From Quillaja saponaria (Eukaryota; Streptophyta; Magnoliopsida; Fabales; Quillajaceae): a stretch of 64,000 nucleotides of DNA. The stretch is taken from contig CM055614.1 of the NCBI GenBank assembly GCA_029379385.1, forward strand, positions 21,309,994 through 21,373,993, in the 5' to 3' direction. A model generated the notes under the pieces. The model was not told the DNA's origin, made no database searches, and saw only the letters and a list, made by a program, of their open reading frames with translations. Below are positions 1-12,800 of the stretch, in pieces (within the stretch, counting starts at the first letter, position 1; every line of letters starts with the position of its first letter). A program made the position numbers and the translations under genes.

Positions 1-571
1 TATCTTCATCTTTTATCATCTCTTTAGGGTTTAAGCATTCAAGAAAAAAAAAAAAAAACTAGCCTTTCTTGTCCCTATATATCATAACATAATGCAGCAT
101 CAGGGGGCTTGAAGATACTGGCACTACCTCTTTCTTATGAGTCTTCTCAGCAAGTGGAACTTTGTTGATTTGATCCTTTCTAGGTGGACCTCCTTTGCTT
201 GGAAAAGATTTTAGTACTTCTATTAGGATTAGTCCCCTTTTTTCTATTTTAGTATGACCTACAGTTAGATGTTCCAAGGAAAATGCATCTTCGATCACTC
301 CTCCTTCAAGTAGAATTTTGCATCTGCAAAATAAGAGTTGAAGTGACAATCCCCTTTTCATGCATCTATGATTGACCTAATATCAATTTTTATGTCGTCT
401 TTGTGTTGATCACGTGAAACAACACATTTGATCTCAGCTTGTTGATTATAAGCTCTACACATATCATACCAACGGCATGCCGCACACTTTGGTTGAAAAG
501 TTGAATCACTATCTGACATTGAGAAAGATACTTGATCGGAATGCTAAGCTATTTCATTGTTGTTTTTTATT
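1..571 (-). pseudogene. Ty3/gypsy protease-region remnant (continues beyond window)
   Basis: Read on the minus strand, the bases below 571 translate in shifting frames to the retropepsin-adjacent part of a plant Ty3/gypsy polyprotein. Stretches such as LSQCQIVIQLFNQS, VGMICVELIINKL and NVLFHVINTKTT match the family pattern, followed by FADAKFYL about 100 codons on. Stops interrupt it. It continues, across an inserted LINE, the gypsy sequence at 1614-2227. The catalytic DSG/DGGS motif of the protease is not visible at the junction, so part of the domain is missing. Identification rests on family resemblance recalled by eye, not a search. Confidence 0.6.
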
Positions 572-1613
572 CTACTCAACTCAACTAAGCCTTAAAATTC
601 TAAACTAGTTGGGGTTAGCTATATGAATCATTTTCCTTCCATTTGCACCGATCTAAGACAACATTTTCATTAGTCCCTAGCACAGCCATATCTTTCTCAA
701 TGACTGCCCCTCATGTAAGGTTTGGTCTCCCCTTACCCCGTCTAACACTTGTCACTTGAACCAAGTCACCTTGCTTAACTACTGCGTCCATTAGGCCGAT
801 ATTGGATATGTTCAAACCAACGTATGCGATTCTCCCTCATTTTCTCCTCAATATGTGCTACTTCCACCTTCTTATGAATCTCCTCATTCCTTATTCTATC
901 CTTTCTTATATGTCATGTCATCAATCTCAACATTCTCATTTCAGCTACTCCCATCTTATACGAATGTTGCTTCTTAACTGCCCTAACATTCGGTACCATA
1001 AAACATAGCAGGTCTTACTGCCGACTTATAAATTTTCCTTGCAATTTATTCGAGATTTTAGGATCACATAAAACTCACGAAGCACTCCACCACTTCACCC
1101 ACCCTGCCTTGATCCTACGGTTTACATCATGCTTAATTGCACCATCTTTTTTGTATAAATGACCCTAAATACTTAAACACATCCTTTGTAGGAATTATCT
1201 GACTGTCTAAAATTATTTCATTCGGACCTCCTCTAGTTTCACTGAAATCTCACTTCATACATTCAGTTTTTGTCATACTCAATATAAGGCCTTCAGATTC
1301 TAACGCGTTCCTCCACACTTCTAGTTTAGAATTTAAACCTTCCCTAGTTTCGTCAACCAGCACGATATCATCGGCAAACAACATGTACCATGGAGCCCTA
1401 TCTTGAATATTATAGGTAAGTTCATTCATGACTAAAGCAAATAGGTAAGGACTTAAGGATAAACCTTGGTGAACACCTATCGTGATCGGGAACTCTTCAG
1501 TCATACCATCTATGGTCCGCACCTTAGTCATTACTCCTTCATACATATCTTTAATAACTTCTACATATTTAGTTAGGACTTTTTTCTTCTCGAGTACCCA
1601 CCACAAAACTTGT
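572..1613 (-). mobile_element. 5'-truncated RTE-type LINE (copy 1)
   Basis: The minus strand encodes the C-terminal half of a non-LTR reverse transcriptase (open stretch 1606-1250) with the catalytic box FADDIVLV and the RTE-typical sequence [17 protein letters not shown]. The following sequence to 572 is colinear with the RTE copy at 25538-28730, including the shared 3' tail near 572-640 (CTACTCAACTCAAC on the plus strand). Homology to that copy stops abruptly after position 1613, so the element is truncated at its 5' end, as is usual for LINEs. It lies inside a gypsy remnant: the gypsy reading resumes on both sides. No clear target duplication was found. Confidence 0.85.
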
Positions 1614-2227
1614 AAGAATTTGGTTAACTCTTTTCTCTCGTATGTTTTTCGCTATAAACAGAGACCTATTATGTGATTTTAAGACTAATAGCAAATCCTC
1701 ATATGTAAAAGGAATTGTAATTAGGCAACGCGAAAAGGTCTCATCATTTTTCGCTGTTAATGTGAACTAAGACATGTAAGATTGTGGCTCTTGTAAGGCT
1801 TCAATAAGTTCTTTCGAAGCTTGACTTGGGAATTGCCATAATTCAGTAGTGCTTATGGGACCCGAAAACTTCTATAGTTTGTTGAATATTTTTTTTATAG
1901 GTGGCTTTTCACTCATCTTATTTTTGAACTCTTCTTTATCATAGATCTCATAACAAGTGACCATATGTAATGTCTCTACATGCTCATTCTTGAAGTACTT
2001 CTTGAGTAAGTATTCTTTCAATATTATGGATGTTCATGCTTCTTGTTCATGAAATTCATCAACCACGAGTTTGGGCTTTAGGGATTTTGTTTCTTTCCCT
2101 TTCTCCTTTTTCTCTTAGAATAATTATTCTTCTTCAGTTGGCATCTTTTAGGTTTTAGATGAGAAGTTTGTTGCTTCTTAGCTTCCAATGTGGCACCAAA
2201 GTTGTCATAACTCTTATAATCTAGTAT
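1614..2227 (-). pseudogene. Ty3/gypsy gag-pro linker remnant
   Basis: On the minus strand from about 2227 to 1614 the translation contains the conserved gypsy segment [19 protein letters not shown] followed by an IRE-type sequence just before the protease. Upstream lies HVETLHMVTCYEIYDKEE and a lysine-rich linker. Several stops show that it is dead. It belongs to the same element as the gag remnant at 5583-7370, from which it is separated by the LTR-like block 2228-5582. Confidence 0.6.
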
Positions 2228-5200
2228 TGTAACGTCATGAATATTAGACGTAATAACAAGAATAATTATAGATCATAAATTTTATCCAACCATTAATATA
2301 TAACTTTTACTTGTGAAAAATAACTATATACACAAACAAATTAAATAAACAAATAATATGAATAGACATGTGCATATATATATATATATATATGTAACAA
2401 ATTTATATTTTGACTTTGACTATACTTTTTAAATTCTTGTGTCATATTTTCTTTACTTTTTATTCCTTTCTTGTTTCTTGTTTTGCCTTGACTGAATCTC
2501 TTCTTCTTCTTTTTTTTGTTTTGGATTGTTTCCCTGCCACCTTTTTGCTTCTTAGCTCTAGAATTTTCCTCTTGTTTCTAGTTGCAGGAGACCTATATTT
2601 CTGATAGTCTAAAAAACTACAAAGATTCGTGCGCCTAAATCTTCGATTACGATGGCAAGAGCTACTTCCTAGTCACTACATCATGTCACTGGTGCCTTGG
2701 TCCTTAATATTATCCTTCTTGGGTTGTCTTTTCTCAATGCCAAAAGTTAAGCTCTCTTATCCTATTTCGTTTTGGCTTTTCTTGTTCTACATTATTACTT
2801 CTGCAGGGATAATATTTTTGGGTTTAATTTTTTCTATTGAATTTCAATTGACTTGGCTCAATTAACATCTTACTAAGATCTGGTCCTTTGTAAATGAGGT
2901 AATTTGCATGAGTCTAGTTAAATAAAACAAATCTGGGTTTTACTTTCACTTCTAATGGCAATGACCGTTTGTTTCTAAATTTTGTATTATAGGTTGCCTT
3001 TGAGCTGATAAAAGCATCAATGGCACTATTACTAGAACAATATAAACCAATTATTTTGTCTTCACTAAAATTTCTCAGTTCACTCTTCATACTATAGCGT
3101 CACAATTCAATGGTGAGTTCATTATATCAAAGTATTGTGGATCTTAACTAATATTTCTTTCGTAGTTAAACTTGGTAATGTTAAGGTTTTCCAATTTCTT
3201 CCAGTTTAAAATACACCTCATTAGAACATGAATTTCTTTCTTTGGTATTCTTTTGTGGGTTGTGGATAAGACAAAAACTAATATCTGAACTTTCTAATTG
3301 ATCCACTTTAATTACATAATCATGCTTTAGCCCTTTGTTATGCACAAATGTGCCATGTAAGCTTATCCAAAACATATGGGTAAATGGCTAGTTGGAGAGG
3401 GAGAGAACAATTAGTTACTTGCTTTTTCTTGCTTAAACACAATCTAGGGAAGGATCTTGTACTAATTTCGACATTCTTTCAATCATGTTATCAATTTCTT
3501 TTTCCTTGTTTTGGGAACTTTCGCAAAGCTCTTGCATTTTGATTTTTCTTCTTTTACGGTTCTAATTCGTAAATGAATTAGGTTAGGAGTTCTAAAGAGA
3601 AAGTATAGCTTATAGTTTAGAGATGATATCTAGGAAGTTTTGTAACTTGATTCGAAGTATACTTATCTTTAGAGTTGTTGGATTGCAGCTAGGTTCATGC
3701 AGGATTTTAGGTGAGCTTTAGTTAGTCCTGGATGACTTTAATGGGGGTTATGATTGAATTAGCCAAGTACCTCTAAAGAAGAATTGTTCCTAATATATTA
3801 AAGAACCAATATGGAGCTTTATATGTTTTAATTCCATGTTATGTGTATTTTGGAGGTGTTATAAGTCATGGTTGTGATTTTCAGATCCTAACTGAATCTA
3901 TTTTGGTGTGACTTGACTTTAGAAGGTCTTAAAGATTGATTTAAGAGTAGAGTGTTGAAGATAAAATGTTCCTAAAATATTGATTAACTAGACTGGAAAG
4001 TCTCATAATTTAATTCTTAAGTATAAGAACTTTATAAGCATCGAATCAAAGATTGGCAACCAGAAATCGTTGAGTGCCCTATTTTTGTTCATGTAAAGAA
4101 TCAAGTGAATTCAAGACTAATTTTAGGAAAAGTTTCTAAATAAGAAAGATAGATAACTTCTTAAAGATAATGTTTAAACTTAGTTTTGTTAAATTTGGTT
4201 AAGTATATAAGCGGAAGCCAAATATATCTCCAAGATCGTTCTAAAAATAACTAAAGAAGAGTTAACTTTAAATAAATACTTGAAACATAGTAACTTATAG
4301 ATTTTCATAAACAAAAGGTTATAACTAATGAATTAATAAACCAAGTAATACTTGGGAAATGTAATTGCAGCTTCGGAAAGTGTGGTTAAATTAATAACAC
4401 TTGTGAACGCAATGTAAATGACAAATGAAATCTGTCAAAGGTGAGTGATTAACTATTACCTTTGGGGCTAGATTATTATGTGTAATTATTTGTGTATTTG
4501 AATAAGTGTGCTATATAGAAAATGAGCAAGTTCAGTATTTCAGTGATTTATTTGTATTATATTTGTTTGATATTGCTTGTGGTTGATAAGGACCAACAAA
4601 GTAAAATTTTTTGAGAAATGATTTTTATTTTGAAAGTGAAATCCAAGTTCATCTAGGATATTCTGATTTGAAATTCTAAGATTTTCTGATTCTGAGAAAT
4701 GTATTTTTTTTTTTTTTTTAAATTTAAGTGCCCAGCTCTAATGGGATGGTTATGTATGGAGATTAATCTGTTGTGCGAAAGCGTAAATGCCAGATGGAGG
4801 GTGATACTGTGTTGTAATACTAGGTTACTTATTGGCCCTTTATTTGCTTGTATGTTCTGATTGCGTTGCTTGGAATTGTGAATTTTGGGTATATGACTTG
4901 ATATAAATATATATATATATATATTATATTATGAAACATGTAACTCGTGGCTTTATGAGACTAACAATTACGTGAGTGTGCTATTAATTTAAGATATGAA
5001 TACTCTTACTTGAAATTAAATGATGACATACGTTCTTTGAGTGATGCTAGTACTATTTGGGTATGATTTTCTCCTCATTGAGTCCATAGGACTCACCCAT
5101 CTCTTATGAAATTCTTTTTAGTAACAGGATCTTAAGGATAGCTATTATGGATAATGGACTTTGCCGAGTGTTTAGTTGCAAGGTAAATCTTCGGAGTCTC

Positions 5201-5582
5201 AATCTTGAAGTTAAGTGGATGAAAGTTTACAGTCACATTAGGCTGTCTGGTCTTATATAGTATAACAGTCTAATTATTTGTTATTATAATGAGAATTAGA
5301 GTGGAGCTCCATGTTACTTTGTTGTGGTTATTGTTGTTGCTGTTGTACAAAAACTGCTTTGTTGTGGTTACTGTTGTTGCTGTTGTACAAAAACAGATTT
5401 ATGTATTGGTATATTTAGGCATGTTCCACTTTATAGGAAACCTCTATCGAAATTTTTAGTAAATTGTTAATTATTTCAGTAAATAAACTTTTATAGTTAA
5501 CATATATTTCATAAAATTTACTTTATTTTCTTTGGTCTAGTCAAAGTTCTATTTGTTTTCTTGTTTTGAAATCAGGGTTACA
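2228..5582 (+). mobile_element. Candidate solo LTR (Tekay-like) inside a gypsy remnant
   Basis: This block separates two parts of one gypsy reading. It starts TGTAACGTC and ends AGGGTTACA, giving a 6-bp inverted TGTAAC/GTTACA terminus typical of plant LTRs. Near 5078-5101 it contains the paired GAGTCC...GGACTCACCC signature common in long chromovirus (Tekay-type) LTRs, in plus orientation. No coding sequence is recognised. The 5-bp flanks (AGTAT left, GAGGT right) do not match, so the boundaries or the solo-LTR interpretation are uncertain. It includes a TA microsatellite near 2376-2393, another near 4905-4925, and a 2 x 40-bp tandem repeat at 5317-5396. Confidence 0.45.
5317..5396 (+). repeat. 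Tandem repeat, two 40-bp units
   Basis: Two near-identical 40-bp units start CTTTGTTGTGGTTA at 5317 and 5357 and are built largely of GTT/GTTGCT triplets. They lie inside the LTR-like block. Confidence 0.85.
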
Positions 5583-7370
5583 GAGGTTTGGTCACCCATT
5601 CCTCTGGCCATTCATGCCTCTGTATGGTATATAACAAAAGTCCACCTTCATCATCCTCTAATATTTCTTCATCATCATTTAGAAGTTTTAGCTTTATAGT
5701 GACGATCATGTATTGTACCATTACAGGTTCCCAAATGCTGAACTGGATAAGTCTAGCTTTCTTCCTTACTATATTAGCTCTTAATTGCATAATGAAATAG
5801 AGGTAAGCCCCACATAGACACTAGCATGATTGGTCTTTATCACGTCATCAATATCAAGATCTATATTATGTTCCTTTGCTAACTTCATGATTAGATTTTT
5901 CAACACAAAACACTTCTCCATCGAGTGACTAACAATGCGATGGTACTTGTAGTATTTTGGATTGTTAGTTTTTCCCACTTCTTTGGGTCTCTTAGACTCT
6001 AGGAGCTTAATGAGGTTGCTTTTTAGTATTTGTTCTAACATGTCAAGGATAGTTGCTTCAGGAAATGAGTATTTATTTTCTTCTCTTTCTTTGAAATTTG
6101 CATGGTTCCTTTTGCATTGTTATTACTAGCCAAACTCTTTTTCTTTCGGGTTAGATCTCCTAGAGATCCTAACCAGAGTAGCGTTAACCACTATCTAGTC
6201 ATTTGTAGAGCTTTTGGTCAGAAATCGTTTACCTTATTCTTCCTTGAGTCGGGTACACGAGGATTGTAGTTTCACTAACAAGATATGCTCGTTTCCATAT
6301 TGTGAGCATAGGTTGCCAATTCTTCAAAAGATTATGGCTTTATCCTTTTTAGGATATACATAAGCCCCCAGTCCATGCCTTGGATGCACATCTCAATAAC
6401 AGAGAATTTAGAAATTCGTTCCTTGCAATCTAAAGAAAGAGAAGCGCAACCAATTGATATAGTTTATCACTGGCTCATCCTTCCATTGTTTGGTATTGGT
6501 GAGCTCCATTAAGCTAACTTAGTGCTTGTTGTTGTAGAAGCGGATAAGTAATTCTCTCACAAGCTACTTCCAACTCTTAATTAAATCAACTTCCAAATCT
6601 ATATACCAATTAAAAAGTCGTGCCTTTGAGGGACACTAGAAACTGTTTGGCCAAAAGATCACCACATGTTCTTGCATTCTCACAAGTTTTCACAAAATAG
6701 GCAACGTACTGTTTTGGGTTAGTTAAATTTAGGAGGTTGGTAACCATCTGGCATCCTCATGTTATCGATGCGTTTAGTGTTTAGCTTTAAGTAAATAAGT
6801 GAGCTTTGATTTGGCCCTCCATATTGTGCTTGAATAGTGCTAGTGATGATATCATGTAGCTATTACAGTGAGAATGATGCAAGAGAAGAGAAGATTTGTT
6901 GATAGGTTCCTCTAGTCTCGATTGCACTATCCTTGTTCTTAGTAGTAGGGAGTAAGGACTTGAGCAAAACCAAGAAAGTGTGGTCTTGATTCCTCTGGAT
7001 TGTCCATCGAGCCTGTTAACGAGATCAACAATTTGGAAGTCTTTTTTCTCTACTCTCTTGGTTAACTTTTCAACTGCACGCTCTATTCTTGCAATTCTTT
7101 CATCAGCAGTAAAGACATTCACCACCTTAGAAGACTATACTAGAGAAGAGTTCTTGACCTTTATAGGGTTGTCGCTATTCTTGCCAGCAAGAACATCCAA
7201 GCTAATGAAGGGAGTAACATCCACCCGAGTTTTGGCTTGACGGGTGACGAGCACGTCAAAAAAGTTTATCACCAATGTTTTCCATGATGGCGGCACTAAA
7301 GGTGGCGTTATTGTCAGTGATGACTTTCTTGGTTGTAGCAGTTTTGGATCTGGAAAGTTAATGTAGAGAT
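5583..7370 (-). pseudogene. Ty3/gypsy gag remnant
   Basis: The minus strand carries gag-like fragments in several frames. Near 7125-6980 is a coiled-coil-like start (VEKLTKRVEKKDFQIVDLVN). Around 6041-5781 is a segment matching the plant gag motif (YKYHRIVSHSMEKCFVLKNL) followed by an LAKEHNIDLD stretch. The segment 5790-5590 ends in DDEG and VTK, as the gag of this family does. The first cysteine of the usual CKYH motif is replaced by tyrosine. Internal stops make it non-functional. A possible N-terminus lies near 7365. Confidence 0.65.
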
Positions 7371-8477
7371 TTAAAGGAATGAGAGAGATGCGAGCAGAGT
7401 TGGTCTACATTAGACAGTTTATGCCTATAAATTTTAAGCCTGAAGTGTAAATGGACAAAATTGTGTACAAATAAAAATTCTTATATTTGTAAAATAAATG
7501 GTTGCAAACTCTATATGATATTCTTTGCAATAAAAAGAATAAAAATTACTTTGATTTGATCTCCTTAGGAATTTGATTCAATTTGAAGGCAATGGAGCTT
7601 GATATCGAATGAAATGTTATTTGTTCCTTTAAGATGACATTATGGGCAGTTGTTGAGAAAGGTATTGAATGATCTCTACTAGCACGGGACTTGATTGCAA
7701 AGAGTTTTCTGATTGTAATTGTTGAGAATAAATAATTAGATGTAATTTGTCCAATTTTAAGATAATTGGAATTGATTTGAGATGATGATGAAAATGCTAA
7801 TTACCATTGATTTGGTGATTGAGATTGATTGCCAATTTATGTATAGTTGGCCATTTGACTAATTAGTGTGTAATTTGTCCACTAGTAAATTTGATGTAAT
7901 TCTGTAGTTAAATTTTGTCAATTTGCTTATAATTTAACAAATTAACTCTTAATTTAGACAGTTATTCCAATAGATAAAAACTCAGAAATTTTGGTGCCTG
8001 CATGATATGTAGCTTTTAATGAAACAAATGCCAAATGCCAAAAGACAAAACAAAACAAATCGTAATGATCCTCAAATAAGGTCCTCATGAGGGCATCAAA
8101 CAAATTGCATGCACCTCAAAACAAAAAAGTGAGCAACCCATTAATTTAAATCCAAAAGGATACTAAAAATTGACTGCAAAATCTGAGGCAGCCCGATCAA
8201 ACACTAGATCTCTAATATCATTTTTCTGTGGTGTCGCTTTGCCCACAGGTGAGGATGCAGAAGACAAAATCAAGCATTTTGAGCAAAACCAGTATATGAT
8301 CGATTTCCTTATTATTCACAGAAATTAGAGTTGGGCAGACCTAGATTTGAGGCAAGCCGAACTAGATGAATATGTTTTTGTTTCTTTTTGTTTCTTTAAT
8401 TTTGAATACAATTTTCTTATTTTTTATAAAAAAATATATATATATATAGTTTTTTTATTTTATTTTAAAATTGCTCT
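7371..8477. other. AT-rich intergenic sequence, no gene recognised
   Basis: No coding sequence is recognised. The first part may be the 5' leader or LTR of the gypsy element to its left, but no LTR boundary or primer-binding site was found. The open stretch 8347-8535 is low-complexity and not credible as a gene. Confidence 0.5.
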
Positions 8478-9560
8478 AAGCTATGACGACTTCTTATTCA
8501 TTAACTACGAGTCTTATTCGTTAACTAGGAGGTGACTTTGATGTTATAGAAATTCAATTCCATTTATAATATTTTGTAATTAAAAAATAAAAATAATTAT
8601 AAAAATTCAATTGTAATATTTTACAAATTAAAATTGTAATTGTAATAAATTAAGGGTTATTTTGGTAATGCTGTTATTAGGTACTATGCTCTTTTTGGCT
8701 CTTTTAGAATTATTTTTAAAAAGTAACGAGTGATAGTATTGGATAAAATAATATAAAAAACCACTCCTAATAAGTAGAAACCACAAAATTAAACTTGTTT
8801 GATAATGTAGTGGCTTTTTTATTAAAATTTAAGGTAATATTAATATTTTAAAATTTTGAGATCATAAGCCAACTTTTAAAAATACAATTTGAAGTACTTT
8901 TAAAAGCACCTCAACTTTTTTTTTACCAAACATAAGAAAAATTGACTTTATGCTTTTTATAAGTATAAGCACTCTCCAACAAGTATTACGAAAAAATATA
9001 GCTTTTTTTTATTTTTATAATTGTTATACAAGCTGTGACGACTGTCTTATTCGATTAACTTATGTGGTGACTTTGATGTTATAGAAATTCAATTCTAATA
9101 GCAATATTTCGTAATTATAAAATACAAATAATTATAAATTTCAATTGTAATATTTTACAAATTAAATTTTTTTAATTATAATAAATTAAAGGTTGGTTTG
9201 GTAATATTAGACTTTTTGAGAGGTATTAGTACTCTTTTTGGCTCTCTTAAAGTTATTTTTAAAATGTCACAGTGGTAATATTGAGTTAAATAATATAAAA
9301 AACTCATCTCAATAAGTAGAAGCCCTAAAATTAGATTTGTTTGATAATGTTATAATTTTTTATTAAAATTTAGTGTTATATTAATTTTAAAAAATTTTAA
9401 GACCAGAAGTCAGCTTTTAAAAATATTTATTAAAATATTTTAGAAACCACTATTAGCTTTTAAAAGCTCATAACTGAAACACTTCAAATTTATTTTTTTT
9501 ACCAAATATAAAAAATTAACTTGTGCTCTTATCATCCCAAAAATATTACCAAAGCCAACC
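8478..9560 (+). repeat. Diverged tandem duplication (about 0.53-0.55-kb unit) upstream of RID2
   Basis: Two AT-rich units are aligned head to tail. Landmarks repeat in the same order: a GACGACT...CTTATTC element (8483, 9038), GGTGACTTTGATGTTATAG (8531, 9066), TCTTTTTGGCTC, ATAAGTAGAA and a final ACCAAA(C/T)ATAA. Offsets of about 535-555 bases show indels between units. No coding content is seen. The copies look like a tandem pair of one non-coding element ending roughly 300 bp before the RID2 start codon. Confidence 0.8.
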
Positions 9561-9666
9561 TAAACAATTGAAACAAAAATAAATAATGAGGAAACTAAAT
9601 GACCAAAATGTAAAACAACTTTTGTTTTTGGTCCCGTTCCGTTAGTCTTGAGAACGTCAAAGCGAG

Positions 9667-9674
9667 TAGGGTTT
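9667..9674 (-). promoter_or_regulatory. Telo-box (AAACCCTA) in RID2 promoter
   Basis: TAGGGTTT on the plus strand is the reverse complement of AAACCCTA, the interstitial telomere motif enriched in promoters of plant ribosomal-protein and ribosome-biogenesis genes. It lies about 180 bp upstream of the RID2 ATG, a suitable position. Function is inferred from context only; no TGGGCY site II partner was found nearby. Confidence 0.5.
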
Positions 9675-9780
9675 ATTTATTTATTAATATTAAAATAAGG
9701 AAAGAAGGGTATTTCCAAAAATCTTCTTCCTCTCTTCACCTACAGCAAGCTTTTGCGGCGAGCTCTCAAAGCCAGTCCTT

Positions 9781-9811
9781 ATCTCTCTCTCACTCTCTCA
9801 CTCTCTCTCAC
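9781..9811 (+). repeat. CT microsatellite in RID2 5' leader
   Basis: An imperfect CTCTCTCACT tract lies 45-75 bp upstream of the ATG. Pyrimidine-rich CT repeats are common in plant 5' UTRs. Confidence 0.7.
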
Positions 9812-9854
9812 GGTCCTTCTGACTCTGATTTTTTTATTTTTCCTAGAGATAGAG

Positions 9855-12800
9855 ATGTCGTCGAGGCCTGAGCTGCAGGCGCCGCCTGAGATTTTCTATG
9901 ATGACACTGAGGCTCGGAAATACACGTCCTCTTCCCGTATAATTGAAATTCAGGTGTTTTTTTTTTTGTTGATTTCGGTTTCGTATTTTCTTTGGCTGCA
10001 GCTTCAGTTTCTTTTTCTTGTTTTATTGTCTATCTATTTTAATATTGATTAGTCTTTAGTCTTTAGTCAAGCGAAGTCATCTTTAGAGAAAATTAATAAA
10101 TAAAAATTGAAGAGTGGGTGTTTATTTTTCTATTTATTTTATGTTTAAGATTAAGTTGAGCTTTTTCCCTGTCAAATCTGACAACCTTATTGTTAATGTG
10201 CTTGTAAAAGTCGATACTCTCGGAGAGAGCACTGGAACTTCTTGCTTTGACTGATGATGGAGTTCCCAAGTTGCTACTTGACATTGGTATCTCTCTGTCT
10301 CTCTATATATAATTTGTTCTGATTGATAATACGTTATCTAAAAATATTAATGAATATGTATGTTCATCTGCTGTCCTGGAATCTAGGAATTCTCTATTTA
10401 TTGCTCTTAAAGGTGCCTATTGATTTTTCCCGTTTTCCCATCTTAAAATGCAGCAATGGAGTATTGGATTCCATAAGATATATGTTTGTGGTAACATTTT
10501 AATGAATGCTTGAGAACAATAAGTAGATGATACTTTTATTGATTCTATGCTGGAGTACTGGATTTTTAAGAAAAAGTTCAACTGTAGTGAGTACTATAAT
10601 TTCACCATTTGTGGCTTTTTACAGGTTGTGGGTCAGGACTTAGTGGAGAGACCCTATCAGAAAATGGACATCACTGGATTGGTCTAGACATTTCACAGTC
10701 AATGCTTAGTAAGTTAATTATTTAATTTATATCCTAAACAATGCTTCGTTTTGTAAGGCTTTAAGTTTAATTTTTCTGGATCTTAATTCATTTAATTTCG
10801 TAAGTTTAGATGTTGCAGTGGAGCGAGAGGTTGAGGGTGACCTATTACTTGGTGACATGGGTCAGGTATCCACCTAATCTTGTCTCTGTGCATTTCTCAA
10901 TTGTAAGTTGATGTAGGTATACTTCATAGCCATGCCTCAAAAAGGTTTGAAGAAGTGGATGCATATGTTTTTCCATTTTTGTTTCTTTCTCTTCTTGTTA
11001 TAGACATTTTGAAGATTCATACTTATGGTCAAGGAAGATATATGAAAAGGATAGTAATGGCTGAGTATATTTCTTCAAAGGAAATAAAACCAACTTTTCT
11101 TTTGTGTAGGCTTTACTAACGAAGTATATATCTAAATGGTGCATTATTGGTGTCAGATGTTTTTGTGTTCTTTTGATGACAACCCAACTTTGAACACAAT
11201 TTAATGTCTAGGAACTTTTGCATCACTTCTTTCGGAAGTTTCATGTCCTGCATTTAAGTTATCGTTACCTAACTTTTTATCTGAGATTATTCATGTCATT
11301 GTCATTTCTCAAGCTACTCCTTACCCAATGCACGTGGTTTATTTTGAATTACCGGTTTCCTTTATCTTCAAATGACAGTTACAGGGGCATCTATTATGTA
11401 TCTGAATTTGTTTCAGGGACTAGGACTTCGTCATCATGTTATTGATGGAGCCATCAGTATATCTGCTGTTCAGGTTTGCTTCCATTTTGTTTTCTTTGTC
11501 TCATATATCTTTTATGTATGTGATGTGTTTTGATTTCACCTTTGGTCCATGCCAATGAACTTTTCTTGTGTATCGGATTATGGTCTACTTGTTGAAGTTT
11601 GAATCAATTTCTTACTCCAAGTGTTCCATTTGGAATTTGCTGAAGCTTAAATTGCTCTTTTACCAGCTTGATGTGACCAAAGGTCTCCATATCCTTCTTT
11701 TTTATGTTTAATTTTCTCCTGATGATGCAGTGGTTATGCAATGCTGATAAATCCTCTCATAATCCACGGTTAAGACTGAAGTATGTACTATTCATATGTA
11801 TAGTTTTAATTTGTTACAAAATAGTAAGTTTGAGTACATGTGAGACCTGAAGGTCACCCCAAAGAGCACAGGCACACCTAGAAACATACATTGATTTTCC
11901 ATATTTATTCTTAATTTTATTTTTTTCATTTAACCATTATTTAATCAGATTGAAATATGCACCCTTCTCCTTCTATCATGGTTCCTGCAGGGCCTTCTTT
12001 GGATCTTTATATAGATGCTTGGCGACAGGAGCTAGAGCAGTGTTCCAACTGTATCCTGAAAATATACACCAGCGTGAATTAATTTTGACCTCTGCTATGC
12101 GAGCTGGATTTTCTGGTGGCGTAGTTGTCGATTACCCGCACAGGTATCAAAAACTTAAATTGCAAAGTTTAAATTTCCCTAAATGGTTTTTGCAAAAACA
12201 CACGGAATAGGCTTATTCTAAAAATTTGTCTATCGGCAACGGCATTAGAATTAATGTCTACATTGCTCAAGAGAATGTACTTCATGTCCTACATATTAAA
12301 GTTGATACTTCTCGTGGTACAATTAGTCATTTTCAGATAAGAAAGAGTACGAGAATGATAACTAGAGAGAATTATATTATAAAACTCAATGTAGGATGGT
12401 ACCCCCTTTCTTGTATCCACCACGTCACCCAATTAGAGTTGTTTTGGTTGTCATTTGTTGGATAATCTGTTGTCTCTGAACTTCACCCAATTATTGTTGT
12501 CTGGTTGTTTTGATTGGATAACATGTTCTCTAAGAAGTACCAAGTTAATACAACAATCTCCCTCATTTCTACTTGCATGTAGACTATGAAACTCAAGATA
12601 GACCCCAGCATAGACATATTACTGAAAAAAGATTATGATACGAATTTGATCCCATGTGGGATGGGATTACCAGTTGTCTCAAAAGCTTAAGCCATAGTAA
12701 AGAGGAACAAGTATTAAACACTAAATAAGTAAGCATATGTAGAATTGTAGATACAGACATACATAGGTAACTACCTGCATATACAAGTATATGCATATAC

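Noticed and set aside
2410..2865. Hydrophobic plus-strand open stretches suggesting small membrane proteins
   Set aside because: They lie in T-rich sequence of an LTR-like block; Leu/Phe richness follows from base composition.
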